Origin: Naegleria lovaniensis
Taxonomy: Eukaryota > Heterolobosea > Eutetramitea > Acrasida > Naegleriidae
Assembly: GCF_003324165.1 (NCBI RefSeq)
Contig: NW_025407844.1
Location: 248,001 to 312,000, forward strand
Direction: 5' to 3'
Length of the DNA stretch: 64,000 nucleotides
Shown: one piece after another, positions 52,660 to 63,300 of the stretch
Layout: every line of letters begins with the position of its first letter
How positions within the stretch are numbered: position 1 is the stretch's first letter
The notes under the pieces: model-generated
The model's input: the letters and a program-made list of their open reading frames with translations, nothing else
Databases searched by the model: none
Told to the model about the DNA's origin: nothing
Program-made: the position numbers and the translations under genes

Positions 52660-53080
52660 CTTGGAATTTAAAATATCATCGCCATCATTCCAAATGATGC
52701 TATCGTCGTATTCTCAACAACAGGACAGAACCATCCCTTCTCTGTTTTCGTTCCGAAAATTCTTTTTCAACACGAGCAATAAATTAATTAGGCTAGATAA
52801 AAAGTTGTTTAACGTTTTGAAGACGAATTTAAAAAAAGTTTTTATTGGCAAGAAAGAACAAAAATACCTACCTGCACCTTTCCAAGACTTTCAATGTTTG
52901 AATGCAATGTACCCACGTGATAGATTGAGTGTAAGTGTAGTGTTTATTTATGTGGAGGTTGGAAGGGAACAAAATTGTGGTGTGTATGATTGGGTGATTG
53001 TGGTGTGGAGATTAGTGAAGGTGGTGATTAATTGAGATATGCTTGGTGTGTGAATGGTGGAAGATGGAAATGGAATGAGC
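52660..53080. other. Intergenic region between convergent genes
   Basis: About 420 bases holding two 3' ends. Open frames here are extensions of other frames (for example plus 52442-53035) with no protein character. A GT-rich stretch at 52970-53035 reads as low-complexity. Confidence 0.5.
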
Positions 53081-54640
53081 CTATTGGAATTGGAAATTGT
53101 TTGGAGTTTGCACGCCTGAAAATGTGAATTGGTTGTTTTGCACGACTGTTGGTTCAACGTCTTCTTCATCTTCTTCAATTCCAAAGTAATCTTCGACAAT
53201 TTTGTATGCCTTTGTATAAATTTCCTTACTTTGATGGTCAGTAAGAGCTTCCAATTTGTCAACACCTCCAGCTTCCTCGATAAAGTCTGCATACAAGTTA
53301 ACTCCGTCAGTATATTCTGAAATTGTGGCGCCTGATTGTAAAATATTTTCAAGTCCTTCCAAAGCAACACTAACAACCTTTACGTCTTTGACTGAAAGCA
53401 AGTCACATAATGGCCTAATGCAGCCTCTATCGACTAAATATCGGATTTGTTCATCTGTACCTCCTGATGTTGCATTCGAAATTGCCCAAGCAGCTTCCTT
53501 CTTTACATCAAAGTCTCCTGGTTGTTCCATAATATGAATCAATGGAGGAATAACGTTTGCATCAATAACACTTTGAATTTGATCCTTGTTACCTGCTGTG
53601 ATATTCGAAATTGTCCAGCAAGCTTCCTTCTTAATACTCTTCTTTGCATGTTGGAGAAGTTGGCAGAGTGGTGCTAACGCATTGCAATTAATCACGACTT
53701 GTGTTTGATGATCATTTCCGGTAACAATGTTACCAATAGTTCTCAAAGCAGGAGTTTGAACTGATGGTTGATGATGGAGTAACAATTCAACAAGTCTTCT
53801 AACGACATTGTGTTCAATAACGGCTTGAATTCTATGATTAGGACCATCAGATAAATATGAAATTGCCCAGCAAGCATCGGTTAATACTTCTTCATCAGAA
53901 TTGTATAAAAGTTGAGCAAGAGTTGGGAGTGCAGGAGCCACAAGGGAGAACTCTGGAATTGGTTTTCCTCTGCATAGATTGGATACAGTCCATGTAGCGT
54001 TTCGCAAAATCGTAACCTTTGGTTGTTCTGCAATAATATTCAACAATGGAACCATGACACCCATTTGCAAGACATAATCTCTACACCGAGCAGAGTCACC
54101 AGCAATATTACCTAGTGCCCAGATAGATTGTTCTCTAACGTCTTCATTTGGACTTCCTAAAAGCTGAATAAATACAGGAACGGCATTACTTCTGATGACC
54201 GTTTCTGTGTGTTCGGATGTTCCTGATGCAATGTTGGTGAGAGCCCAAGCTGCTTCAAATTGAAGGGCTGGAATATCAACACGTTGAAGAAATTCTACAA
54301 ATATTGGTACTACACCGGTTTGAATGACTTCATCAATTGGTGGAGACTTTTCCATAGACAAAAGCTTTCTGAATTGAACGGTTGCTTCCAACTGAAGAGT
54401 TGGGTTACCGGATTTGATGGCTTCAAGAAGAGCAGGAAGTTGAAGAAGTTTTTCTTGGATGAGTGGATCGTGTTGTGCAACACCGGTCGTACTTTCCTTT
54501 CTTCTCTTTTGTAGAAGGTCTTCTCTCTTTTGCTTTCTCAAATTTTCTTGTTTAACAATACGTTTTTGTTTACCATCTTCGGCGCTAGGAGTAGATTTCA
54601 AGTTTTTCCTTGTTGGTGTTCCCTTGTTGCTGGAGTACAT
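53081..54640 (-). CDS. Importin subunit alpha (karyopherin alpha)
   Basis: A 519-residue single-exon protein. An N-terminal importin-beta-binding region is rich in Arg/Lys ([20 protein letters not shown]). Ten armadillo repeats follow with the conserved W/N arrays that bind nuclear localisation signals, for example [75 protein letters not shown] and [20 protein letters not shown]. It carries classical NLS cargo with importin beta through the nuclear pore. Divergent from TRM5 with 570 bases between them. Confidence 0.97.
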   Translation of the reverse strand: MYSSNKGTPTRKNLKSTPSAEDGKQKRIVKQENLRKQKREDLLQKRRKESTTGVAQHDPLIQEKLLQLPALLEAIKSGNPTLQLEATVQFRKLLSMEKSPPIDEVIQTGVVPIFVEFLQRVDIPALQFEAAWALTNIASGTSEHTETVIRSNAVPVFIQLLGSPNEDVREQSIWALGNIAGDSARCRDYVLQMGVMVPLLNIIAEQPKVTILRNATWTVSNLCRGKPIPEFSLVAPALPTLAQLLYNSDEEVLTDACWAISYLSDGPNHRIQAVIEHNVVRRLVELLLHHQPSVQTPALRTIGNIVTGNDHQTQVVINCNALAPLCQLLQHAKKSIKKEACWTISNITAGNKDQIQSVIDANVIPPLIHIMEQPGDFDVKKEAAWAISNATSGGTDEQIRYLVDRGCIRPLCDLLSVKDVKVVSVALEGLENILQSGATISEYTDGVNLYADFIEEAGGVDKLEALTDHQSKEIYTKAYKIVEDYFGIEEDEEDVEPTVVQNNQFTFSGVQTPNNFQFQ

Positions 54641-55211
54641 TTTAGTATATTATGGTTGTTGATGTGGTGGTGATGATAAATTTAAACCAGAGAGGAACGG
54701 AATATGGATTAAATAAGTTGGAAGAGGCAAGAACGGGTTGTGTTCTTGAGTTATTTTTTTTTTCGTGGAATTTTTTTTTGAGTTGGCGCCAGGGTTGCAT
54801 TTTGAATTTCAATTGAATCCCCTTCAACAAACAACTCGAAGAAGCCTGACAATTCTTTGCCAAATCCATTCACATATATTCTCTGCAAAAGAACCTCAAT
54901 TCATTTGTGGAGAATTCATTGTGAATGGATCTACCTCCATTCATTGGATTTAAAAATATTCTCGAATGAAAACAAGGTTCAAACTTTTTTCTCTGCAAAC
55001 CGAGAGATTCTCATCCAAATTCCGAACGTTGCAACTCATCGATAGCGTTTTTCCATTGAAATTTCTTGTTTGGCTTAACCGAAAATTTAGTACATTTGGT
55101 TATTATTTTCAAGAATTGTACATACATGATTTTTCTAAATACCAACGGACAGCAGGTGCATCGTCGTGGTGTGGTAGTGAATGGAAATTGAATTTTTCAT
55201 CGCTTGAAAAA
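54641..55211. other. Divergent promoter region with an open leader frame for TRM5
   Basis: About 570 bases. From the ATG at 54966 a frame runs for 82 codons without stop directly into the TRM5 ATG at 55212. The leader (MKTRFKLFSLQTERFSSKFR) is basic, Ser-rich and nearly free of acidic residues at its start, as in mitochondrial presequences. The stretch also holds T-rich and A-rich tracts near the importin alpha start. Confidence 0.5.
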
Positions 55212-56614
55212 ATGTCCTCTGAACCACACACGGCTACACCATCATCATCGGAAAGTAATAACAATCACTCGTCGTCAGAAGAATATCCTAGAGTTTTAGA
55301 CCGAAATGCATTTACGAAGAATATCAATATTCTTGTAACAAAAGTTCCGGTCAAAAATCTTTCAGTATTGAATAAGAAGTTAAAAGGGTATGTGATTTTT
55401 AGAAAGTACTACTATTGAATGATTCCTATTCGATGCGTTCTGCTTCCTCATATGATAACAATCATTTATTGCTGACTCTTTCTGGAGACAGACATTTGTT
55501 GGATCGAAAAAAGATGAAATCAATTGAAGATATTGATAATTGCACAGATTATAAATATTTAATTTTGCATGAACAATACACCACTGTGGATAATGTTCCT
55601 CAAAAAGTGATGGACATTCTAAAAGAACATGAAGCTGGAGAACTCATTCCAAAAACAAGGGAATTAACTTATGACCATTTGACTTCAAACGAGGTGTTAT
55701 CATCCCTCATTCCAAATGGTCTAGAAATTACGTCATCTTTCGAACAAGTTGGTCACATTGCTCATCTCAATATACCAGAGGAAGTGTTAAAATACAAGTA
55801 TTTAATTGCACAGGTCATGCTAGATAAGAACCCTACTTTAAAAACAGTTGTAAATAAGATTGGAATGATTGATTCTGTATTTAGAGAATTTAAAATGGAG
55901 CTTTTGTGCGGAGAAGACAATTTTAATGTTACTGTCAAGGAAAATGGTATTCTTTTTAAATTTAACTATAGAGAAGTTTATTGGAATTCTCGACTTGGAA
56001 CAGAGCACACAAGATTGTTGAGCTTTTTTAACAAATCTCAAGTTATTTGCGATATGATGGCAGGTGTGGGTCCATTTGCAGTGCCAGCCGCTAAAAAAGT
56101 TGGATGTCGAGTCCTTGCAAACGATCTTAATCCTAAGAGTTACGAATACATGAAAGAAAATGCTCTCATTAATAAGGTCACAGACAATATGGAATGTTTT
56201 AACATGGATGGTAGAGCATTTATCAAATACCTTGTTGAAGAGCGAAAATTAGTTTTTCATCACGTCATTATGAACTTGCCAGCATCAGCAGTTGAATTTC
56301 TCGATGTTTTTAGAGTCGATCAAACTCACATTGATTTCCAGCCACTCATTCATTGCTACACCTTTGTGAAAGGTTCTGCCAAAGAAGGAGACAATATACA
56401 AGACCTAGCCAAACAGCAAGTGGAGCAAGTCATTGGCCAGGACCATATCATGGAATACGTCGATATTCATCATGTGAGAAATGTTGCTCCAAAGAAGGAA
56501 ATGATGTGTGTCTCGTTTAGGCTCAAACAACCTGACCATTCCTCCTCTCTCAAAAGAAAGCAAGAAGGAACGACTTCAATCGAAGAGCCAGAAGATAAAA
56601 AGCTCAAGCAATAA
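55212..56614 (+). CDS. TRM5: tRNA (guanine37-N1)-methyltransferase
   Basis: Two exons, 55212-55387 and 55492-56614, joined in phase 2 across a 104-nt GTATGT…ACAG intron; 432 residues. The N-terminal D1 region reads RVLDRNAFTKNINILVTKV and, across the splice, KKLKG-HLLDRKKMKSIEDI. The Trm5 core follows: HIAHLNIPEEVLKYKYLIAQ, the SAM-binding motif VICDMMAGVGPFAVPAAKK, ANDLNPKSYEYMKENALIN, and the catalytic-type NLPASAVEFLD. The enzyme methylates N1 of G37 next to the anticodon to prevent frameshifting. The ATG at 55212 follows gaaaaa; an in-frame upstream ATG at 54966 would add a mitochondrial-type leader. The C-terminal tail is basic and divergent. Confidence 0.93.
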
Positions 56615-56713
56615 AGATGGCCGCGGCGGAGTGTATTGGGTACAATTGCTTGAGCTTGTTGTCTTTTGGAATTTGGCGCACAAAAAAAATACAAAACTTC
56701 CCACACTACAGGA

Positions 56714-58876
56714 ATGGATGTTCCTTTGAATGAAAGGCCTCCCACTGGTCTCGGGCTTCGTCAACGAATGGGCATGGGATCAACTGGTGGAAGTGTGTTG
56801 GTACAACCTTCGCAACGACAGAATAACACAGTGATGGGAGGATCTGCTAATCCGATGGCTCAAAGCAACCTTAGTGCAAATAATACGTTGTTAGTGGGGA
56901 CGAATAATGCAAACAACACGACATACAACAACAATCAACAGGTAGGAATTATAGGATCTCTACTGAATCAATTCGGAAGTGGACTGTGTGGGATGATTAC
57001 TGCAGTTGGAGGATGTTTTAATGGTTGTGCTGGATCGGTTTTTAGCGGATTTAATGGAATGTCAACCAATTTATCTGGATATATTCCCAATTTAACCATG
57101 TTGCAATTTCGATTGTTGAATTTATTGTCACCAACGTACAACTCAAATGCCAACAATCCTTTTGAAAAATATAATGATTTGCTAATAATGAAAAGCAATT
57201 CTTCAACAGTTCAGTATTATTCTAGAGACTCCATGGATAACTTGAAAATTAAGGTTACCATACGAAGAACGAATATGGTGATCGGAAAAAAGACATTGAA
57301 AGAAAGAAAAGAGCAAAACGAAGGATCACTTGAGTCCAACCTAGAGGAAGACGACGAAGATACAGAATATAAAAACCATGTGACAGTATTTCAATGGCAA
57401 CAGAAAGTATTCAGTCCAAGGTAAGTATGCTAAATCATTCATCATTCTGCTCATTTAAAATTTAGAGAAATTGTAGTTTATAACGACATGAAATTTCCAA
57501 ACACTACTCTGGATGGTTTTTATAAACGAGAAGTGGACGCCTTAATTGAAATGTTGGGAAAAGAGAAGTTATCAATTGATTTATTACCATACATACAGGA
57601 CGATTTAGATACTGAACAAATGATGGAAATGTTTGATTACAAAAGAGACAAGTCATTTTCACACAATGAAGAGCAAGGTATCACACAGCAGCAACATGCA
57701 GAACAAAAAACAAGGCCCCATAGAAAGAAGTTTGGAACTGACGGGATTTCAGACTTGTTGCAACACAAATTGTTCACATACACAGATATTGACGATTTTT
57801 ATACAAACCAAATCCATACCTCCATTCCATGCGCTTCCAATGAGCAGTATCCAATATCAAAAAAGAGAGATCCAACCCCTCAGCAGTCAAAATGCCAAAC
57901 CATGTACATAATGGCTAGTGTTGGAGGAATGGACAAGGGTATTTGGAAGGGAAAAGAATATCCTATTTGTATTATACAAGCTCTTCCAGATGGTAGTTTT
58001 CTAATGAAGCCAGGTTTTTCGTTGAAACCTCAAGATGGGGAGAAAGAGGAACCAATGAGTGAATTTCTGAAACGATACCAAAATGAAATTGGAGATATTG
58101 ATTTTCTAAATAGAAATAAGGAAAACAGATATATTTTCAGGACAGAGGATGGAGCTGTTTATGAATATACCATTTCTCTTTATAACGATTACAAGAAGGA
58201 TAACAAAATCGATGAAACCAGAAAGCGCATTTTGAAACAATTACACGAGAAGTCACTACAAATGAAACGTAATTTAGTAGGAATGGAATTTAACGACACT
58301 CCAAAAAATTACAATTTTAGGTTGTCAATATCAGGAACTATTCTTTCAGGAAGAGATTTTGAAGCAGACAGGTATTTTGTGAGGTATTACTTTGATCTTC
58401 CTTCCAAGTATTCATTAGAAAATCCCATGTCTCAAAAATTGGTTTCTTCAACACAAATGGGGGTGGCTTCGGAAATGTGGAACGAATTTGAGAATTATTT
58501 CGAAACTCATTTTGCATTTCCATTTCACTTTGATTGCCTCTGTGACAAGATTTCACCTACTCCTAAACTATTTTTCCAAGTCACATCCAAGGATTCATGG
58601 GATAGATTTAGGGTGGAGGGTTATGGATTTGTATCGATACCTTCCACTCCTGGCTATCACAAATTAACAGTTCAGACATGGAAACCTGCAGGTTCAATTC
58701 GCAATAATCTTCGAAGCAGATTTGTTGGAGGTTCTACTGAATTAAGAGATCTTTCTTATACTGCCATACCGAACGGATTCGATCAACACTTCCTCAATAA
58801 GTTTGGATTTTGCACAGAGACCAGTGGCTCTATCACCCTTTCACTCAATATTATTCTTCATGGGCTCGAAGAATAA
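56714..58876 (+). CDS. MKS1: Meckel syndrome type 1 protein homologue (MKS1), B9 domain
   Basis: Two exons, 56714-57420 and 57466-58876, joined in phase 2 across a 45-nt intron; 705 residues. The N-terminal MKS1 block is recognisable (STVQYYSRDSMDNLKIKVTI, then FQWQQKVFSPREIVVYND across the splice). The B9 domain occupies about 515-690: LSISGTILSGRDFEADRYFV, RYYFDLP, WDRFRVEGYGFVSIPSTPGY, KLTVQTWKPAGSI, and the terminal KFGFCTETSGSITLSLNIIL. MKS1 forms the transition-zone gate of cilia with B9D1/B9D2 and TMEM proteins. Its presence fits an organism that forms flagella only in one life stage. The protein is rich in Asn near residues 30-75. Confidence 0.92.
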
Positions 58877-59383
58877 GGAACACGAATGAATGGCTCCACT
58901 GAGTAAAAGTTGTTGAATGAAAAGTTCTCTCACCAATGAATTCACAAAATTCAAATGTCAATTTCTCTCACCAATGAATCCAAGGTCATGACAAGGAGAC
59001 ACACACAAACGGAGAGTGCAATTTAACAATTCCCTATGAGCAAGATGAGAATAGCCTCACATCGTTGTGAAAATGGAGGCATCCCAAAGCTCGCTCTTAA
59101 TTTTTGGAACTTACCAACTTTTGAGGGAATTTCACTCTCGGGCTGTGATTGAGTGTAAATGCGTTCTAGTTATGGTTCCTTCATTTTGTTGAACAACATT
59201 TTTTTATTTGAACTTCAGTTAGTTCAGACCACACGCTTACTAATTGGCCCAACCACCAAGAAAGAATGAACACTCTCTTGATGATGTATTCATTTCTTCA
59301 TCCATGAAACCGTTCTCTCATTCTAAGCCTAGTTAGGACCTCATGGAATCTTGTAATTTTTAAATAAATTGTTTTTCAAAAAA
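58877..59383. other. Intergenic region with a short direct repeat
   Basis: About 500 bases between MKS1 and the NDK gene. It contains the 17-base direct repeat TTCTCTCACCAATGAAT at 58926-58942 and 58964-58980. No gene recognised. An A/T-rich stretch just before 59384 is the likely start region. Confidence 0.6.
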
Positions 59384-60190
59384 ATGGCTAAACGTTTCCT
59401 TGTTCCTCTCTTTCTCGGCACTGCCTCTGTCTTGTTTGGAAGCCATGTCTTTGCTGGTGCTTCATCAAGCAGGGACGTTCAAGCTGATCAACTCCCTCCT
59501 CAAGGTGTTGCCAATACCAAACATGAAAGAACTTTCATGGCCATCAAATACGATGCTATTCAACGTGGAAATATTTCCGAGATTATGGGTAGAATGGAAC
59601 GTAAAGGATACAAGCTCGTCGGTCTCAAGCTTGTTCAACCTTCTCGTAGTCTCATTGAAAATCACTATGCTGATTTGAAGGGAAGACCATTCTTTGAAGG
59701 CCTCGTCAATTATATGACTGGTAAGCCAGGTATGTACATTGGTTGAATTGATACCAAGAATTCATTGAATGATTCATCCAATCACGACAACTTGAAATTT
59801 TGACAATAATTACTATTATTCAATGAATTTCAAACACACAACGATTTGGAATTATGTGCTAATAATAATAATTATTAACACGACGAATGTCATTTTGAAA
59901 ATTCGTGTCTGTGCGATGATTCACACACATTATCAACCCATCCAGTTGTTGCCATGGTTTGGGAAGGAAAGGGAGTCATTTCTTACTCTCGTGTCATGAT
60001 TGGTACAACCAATCCACTCACTGCTGCTCCAGGAACCATCCGTGGTGATTTGTCCATTGATGTTGGTAGAAACAGTGTTCACGGAAGTGACAGTGCTGAA
60101 ACTGCTAACAATGAGATTAACTTGTGGTTCACTCCTCAAGAAATTGCCAACTATGAGCTTTGCACTGCTGAATGGACTTATGAAAAGTAA
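59384..60190 (+). CDS. Nucleoside diphosphate kinase with N-terminal targeting segment
   Basis: Two exons, 59384-59729 and 59946-60190, joined in phase 1 across a 216-nt intron; 196 residues. A hydrophobic leader ([20 protein letters not shown]) precedes the NDK domain (~48-196). Family residues present: the Lys of [69 protein letters not shown] and the catalytic His in [15 protein letters not shown]. The canonical KPDGVQRG has become KYDAIQRG. The enzyme transfers gamma-phosphate between nucleoside triphosphates; the leader implies secretory or mitochondrial location rather than cytosolic. All catalytic residues I can place are intact. Confidence 0.9.
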
Positions 60191-60276
60191 ATTATTAAAT
60201 TATTGGTTTGTTCATTCAATGTTGTTGTTTATTATGAAAGAGTACCAGTAAAAAAGTCTCATCACTTTCCGAAGAT

Positions 60277-60822
60277 TTAATAAATCTTTGTAAAAACATC
60301 TCCATTGCTCAATGGCAAAGATGCCAAAGTATTGGTCACAATCTTCAACAAGTGGTCTTGTCCATTGTTATGGAAGTTGATAAAGACAGTGTACATTCCA
60401 GTGGAGTGATCTCTTGAGAAGAAACCATCAGCATTTCTGCCATCTTGTTGATTGTGGAGAACGAAAGCAGATGGGCTTGAAGCAGTCACTTGCCAAACCT
60501 TACCACTCTTTTCTTGATAGCCACCAAATGGAGCTTCGGCAACCAAAGGCAAAACACGAGTGAAAGTGTCACTTGGTCCATGCAATTGATTGTGATCTGG
60601 AGATGGCTTCAACAACCAATGAACAGTGTTGTCAAAAGTCAAGACAACAGCAAATTCAGAAGAGTTCACCTTTGGGACAGCAATACCAGTAGCAACTCGG
60701 CCAGTGCCTTCTTGAGTCCATGTGAAATGATGGCCATTCTGAGTGCAATGCCAAATTCTTCCACCATTTTCTCTCCATTGACCGGTAAGATTGAGGTTAA
60801 CGACGTTTGGAACGGTGATCAT
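60277..60822 (-). CDS. Small beta-rich protein with two tandem repeats, family unknown
   Basis: A 181-residue protein from the ATG at 60822 (caacaaaATGATCACC). Two copies of a ~75-residue unit are visible: VNLNLTGQWRENGGRIWHCT … FAVVLTFDNTVHWLLKP … FTRVLP, and APFGGYQEKSGKVWQVTASS … YTVFINFHNNGQDHLLKIV … FTKIY. Each has a (G/Q)W/Y-x(E/R)-x-G-(R/K)-(I/V)W start, a V-x-L/I-x-F core strand and a closing hydrophobic-T-basic strand. No signal peptide or membrane segment. The pattern suggests a small beta barrel or carbohydrate/ligand-binding fold, but I recognise no family. The gene is convergent with NDK. Confidence 0.65.
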   Translation of the reverse strand: MITVPNVVNLNLTGQWRENGGRIWHCTQNGHHFTWTQEGTGRVATGIAVPKVNSSEFAVVLTFDNTVHWLLKPSPDHNQLHGPSDTFTRVLPLVAEAPFGGYQEKSGKVWQVTASSPSAFVLHNQQDGRNADGFFSRDHSTGMYTVFINFHNNGQDHLLKIVTNTLASLPLSNGDVFTKIY

Positions 60823-61094
60823 TTTGTTGTTGTGTTGATAGTGTGTTGTTTGATTGAGTTGTTGATTTTTTTCGTGTTGTTGAAACTGGCAGCTGATGTA
60901 AACTTTGGTTTTTAAAGCCAAATGTCAAGTTCTAACGCCATTTTTTAACAGGGTTACGCAAATTGATCGGAAATTGTGCGTGTAACCATGCCCCTCTATC
61001 TAATTCCTTTTGAAGTGCTTCAGGGGCGTTAGCACTGGTCAATAATTGATTTCATGTTGCAACGAACGCTTCTTCAATATTTTGAGCCAATAAT

Positions 61095-62960
61095 TTATTG
61101 TTGTTTGTTGTTGTTATCATTTACCAATGCAACTTGTGTTGAAGTTGTTGGTTTTGAAGATGTTTGAGGTGGAGTACTAGCAATTTCGAACGATTCCTTA
61201 ATCAGAGGTGGTGATGATTCTTGAATAGAAAGAGTGGGAGAAACGGACAAGGAGGTATTCTTTTGCTGACTTGGAGCTGAGGATACCAAGTTGGTTAATG
61301 AGCCATTGGACTGAGAGAGATGTGCATTGGACAATTGTGTGTCTTGTGGTGGTGGCGGCGATGACAAGTTCTGCTCCAATGCAGCAGCAGGACTTTGTGC
61401 TGCTTGTGAAATTTGCTCTTGTTCAAGAGCTGGGTTTGCTACTGAGTTTGCAGACTCTGTAACAGCAGAGGGCTCTTTTTGTGGTGCCTTATTCTGTTCA
61501 GTTGAATTTTCTGGCTGTGCTTGTCCAGTAGTAGTGCTAGTTGCATCTTGTTCTGCTCCAGGCTGTGCTTGATCAGTGGTTTTTGGTGGATGATAGAACC
61601 ATGTTGGTGTGAGTGAAACCTTAAGAGCTTCCCAAAGTGCAAATCCAGCATCGTGTTGAATTTTCTGGTTCAATAATACGGCTGTGATAAATGTTTCGGC
61701 ATGTTGTTTCACAGCTTGATCCTCGAGTACAGTGTGAACAGCATCAGCTCCAAGCTCAGCTCCACTCTTTTTCACAACATCGAACAAAATGACAGATGAA
61801 AACATTTCAGCAACGGATTGTCTAAACGATTCATCTTTCAGTGCATTGTTCAATAACATGACCAATTGCTCTTTTGTTTCTGGTTTTTGTAAAATGCGAT
61901 AAACAAAATCTGAAGTAACTTGCATGGTTTGTTCGTCATTCAACAAGTACATGGCCACAGTTTCCTTGACAAATTTAGAGACATAGGCCTGTGTAGTTGG
62001 ATCTTTCAAAACTTGTAATAATAATGCAACCAATAAATCTTGAGTATCTTTTCTTGCAAATAATTGGCTTAAAAAGTTAACAGCTTGCTCCACTGTTTTA
62101 GGATCGCTCAATACTTGTTGAACCACATCCTTACTCAATTGTTCAGCACTCATTTTCAAGTTTTTAGATTCTAAAGATTTTGAGGCGACATCAGCTCCAT
62201 GGTGACTAAAGAAATTCTTGATATTTTCACCAAATTTGTAAATGACCACAGCAATAACAATGAGAGAACCAATTAACACTCTGAACAAGAAATAACCTCG
62301 TCTCTTTAACAAGAGATCAATTTCATAGGCTAAATTCCTAATTTTTTGAGTGTAAAAGTGGTATTCGGGATTCACAACTTGAGGATTTACCGAGGCTAAT
62401 AGGGTAGGATCAATGTTAGGAGCAAGTAATGGAGAGGGTGTGGTTGTGTTGGGTAATGATGATTGTTGTGCTGTAGTGGTACCATTAGTTGTGGTTGGTA
62501 AGGCAGGCGATGATGCAAGATTTGTGGAGCTGTTGATTTGGCTGTTAGTCGTCATGGAATCAACCTCTTGTGGAGTGGTTGGTGGAGTCAATAATGTAGA
62601 AGGTGTGGTTGAGTCAACATTTGATGCTTGATCCGAACTTGTCGTTGCTGAATCATCAAGACTGTTGTTTGATTTTGAATTGTTTTTCTGGTTCATAGTT
62701 GAGTTTGTCTTGTTATTATTTGCTACTGTTGATGATTCGGTAGTATTATTGGTCTTGCGAGGAGCATTCCGTTGAAGGCTTTGATGATAATTACGATCTA
62801 TCGATGAGGAAAAACATGCAAATCTATGGTGAGCTGAACCACTACACCCACTATCCATCCACATGACACCCATGGGTGGATGTTGCAGGCTGTGGTTGTT
62901 CTGATGATTTGACTTCAAGGTCCGAGAGGAGGAGAAGCAGCTCCTCACCAATCTTTTCAT
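61095..62960 (-). CDS. Mitochondrial-type membrane protein with helical repeats, family unknown
   Basis: A 621-residue protein. The N-terminus is basic and Ser-rich without acidic residues (MKRLVRSCFSSSRTLKSN), typical of a mitochondrial presequence. A disordered N/T/S region of ~130 residues follows, then one transmembrane helix near 230-250 (FLFRVLIGSLIVIAVVIYKF). After it come ~33-residue helical repeats marked by an acidic-proline turn: VLSDPKTVEQAVNF, VLKDPTTQAYVSKF, LLNDEQTMQVTSDF, ILQKPETKEQLVML, ALKDESFRQSVAEM. The C-terminal ~170 residues are Q/S/P-rich. An inner-membrane scaffold is plausible; no function is assigned. Confidence 0.65.
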   Translation of the reverse strand: MKRLVRSCFSSSRTLKSNHQNNHSLQHPPMGVMWMDSGCSGSAHHRFACFSSSIDRNYHQSLQRNAPRKTNNTTESSTVANNNKTNSTMNQKNNSKSNNSLDDSATTSSDQASNVDSTTPSTLLTPPTTPQEVDSMTTNSQINSSTNLASSPALPTTTNGTTTAQQSSLPNTTTPSPLLAPNIDPTLLASVNPQVVNPEYHFYTQKIRNLAYEIDLLLKRRGYFLFRVLIGSLIVIAVVIYKFGENIKNFFSHHGADVASKSLESKNLKMSAEQLSKDVVQQVLSDPKTVEQAVNFLSQLFARKDTQDLLVALLLQVLKDPTTQAYVSKFVKETVAMYLLNDEQTMQVTSDFVYRILQKPETKEQLVMLLNNALKDESFRQSVAEMFSSVILFDVVKKSGAELGADAVHTVLEDQAVKQHAETFITAVLLNQKIQHDAGFALWEALKVSLTPTWFYHPPKTTDQAQPGAEQDATSTTTGQAQPENSTEQNKAPQKEPSAVTESANSVANPALEQEQISQAAQSPAAALEQNLSSPPPPQDTQLSNAHLSQSNGSLTNLVSSAPSQQKNTSLSVSPTLSIQESSPPLIKESFEIASTPPQTSSKPTTSTQVALVNDNNNKQQ

Positions 62961-63082
62961 GTTATTATTTTTGATTGTGGCAACAAATTGATTGAAGCCA
63001 GCTTTTTTAAAACGAGAAATGATTTCAAAACTTCAAACATGGGGGCTTTTTTCGTTCTAATGGCGTGACGATTGACAACAGT

Positions 63083-63088
63083 AAAAAA
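63083..63088 (-). terminator. Pol III terminator (T6 on minus strand)
   Basis: Six T on the minus strand, four bases downstream of the tRNA-Ser 3' end. This is the usual Pol III stop for tRNA genes. Confidence 0.7.
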
Positions 63089-63092
63089 TTAA

Positions 63093-63173
63093 CGTCGAGG
63101 ATGGGACTCGAACCCACGCGGATTTCTCCAATAACTTAGCAGGCTACCGCCTTAACCACTCGGCCACCTCGAC
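63093..63173 (-). tRNA. tRNA-Ser (GCU anticodon)
   Basis: On the minus strand, the acceptor stem GTCGAGG pairs with CCTCGAC, followed by discriminator G. A-box TGGCCGAGTGG and B-box GGTTCGAGTCC are intact, and the long variable arm is of class II type. The anticodon loop is CTGCTAA, anticodon GCT, decoding AGC/AGU. The anticodon stem (GTAGC/GTTAT) contains two G-U pairs and is weaker than usual. No intron; CCA is not encoded. Confidence 0.95.
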
Positions 63174-63300
63174 TTACAACTCTTGTTTTAGAGTGTTTTT
63201 AATGGATTTAACGTATTTCTAGTCTGTTGCTCTTTATTGTTGTTGTGTTGAACTTGGTGTTTCTCACCAATACCCAAAAAGAAAATGACATAATTTGCAT

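Noticed and set aside
52442-53035. 197-codon plus-strand frame over the mitoribosomal gene's 3' end
   Set aside because: A shifted-frame shadow of the coding region that runs on into GT-rich noncoding sequence.
55388-55491. Apparent frameshift in TRM5 between two overlapping frames
   Set aside because: A phase-2 intron 55388-55491 (GTATGT…ACAG) joins KKLKG to HLLDRKKMKSIED, which fits the Trm5 N-terminal domain better than any indel.
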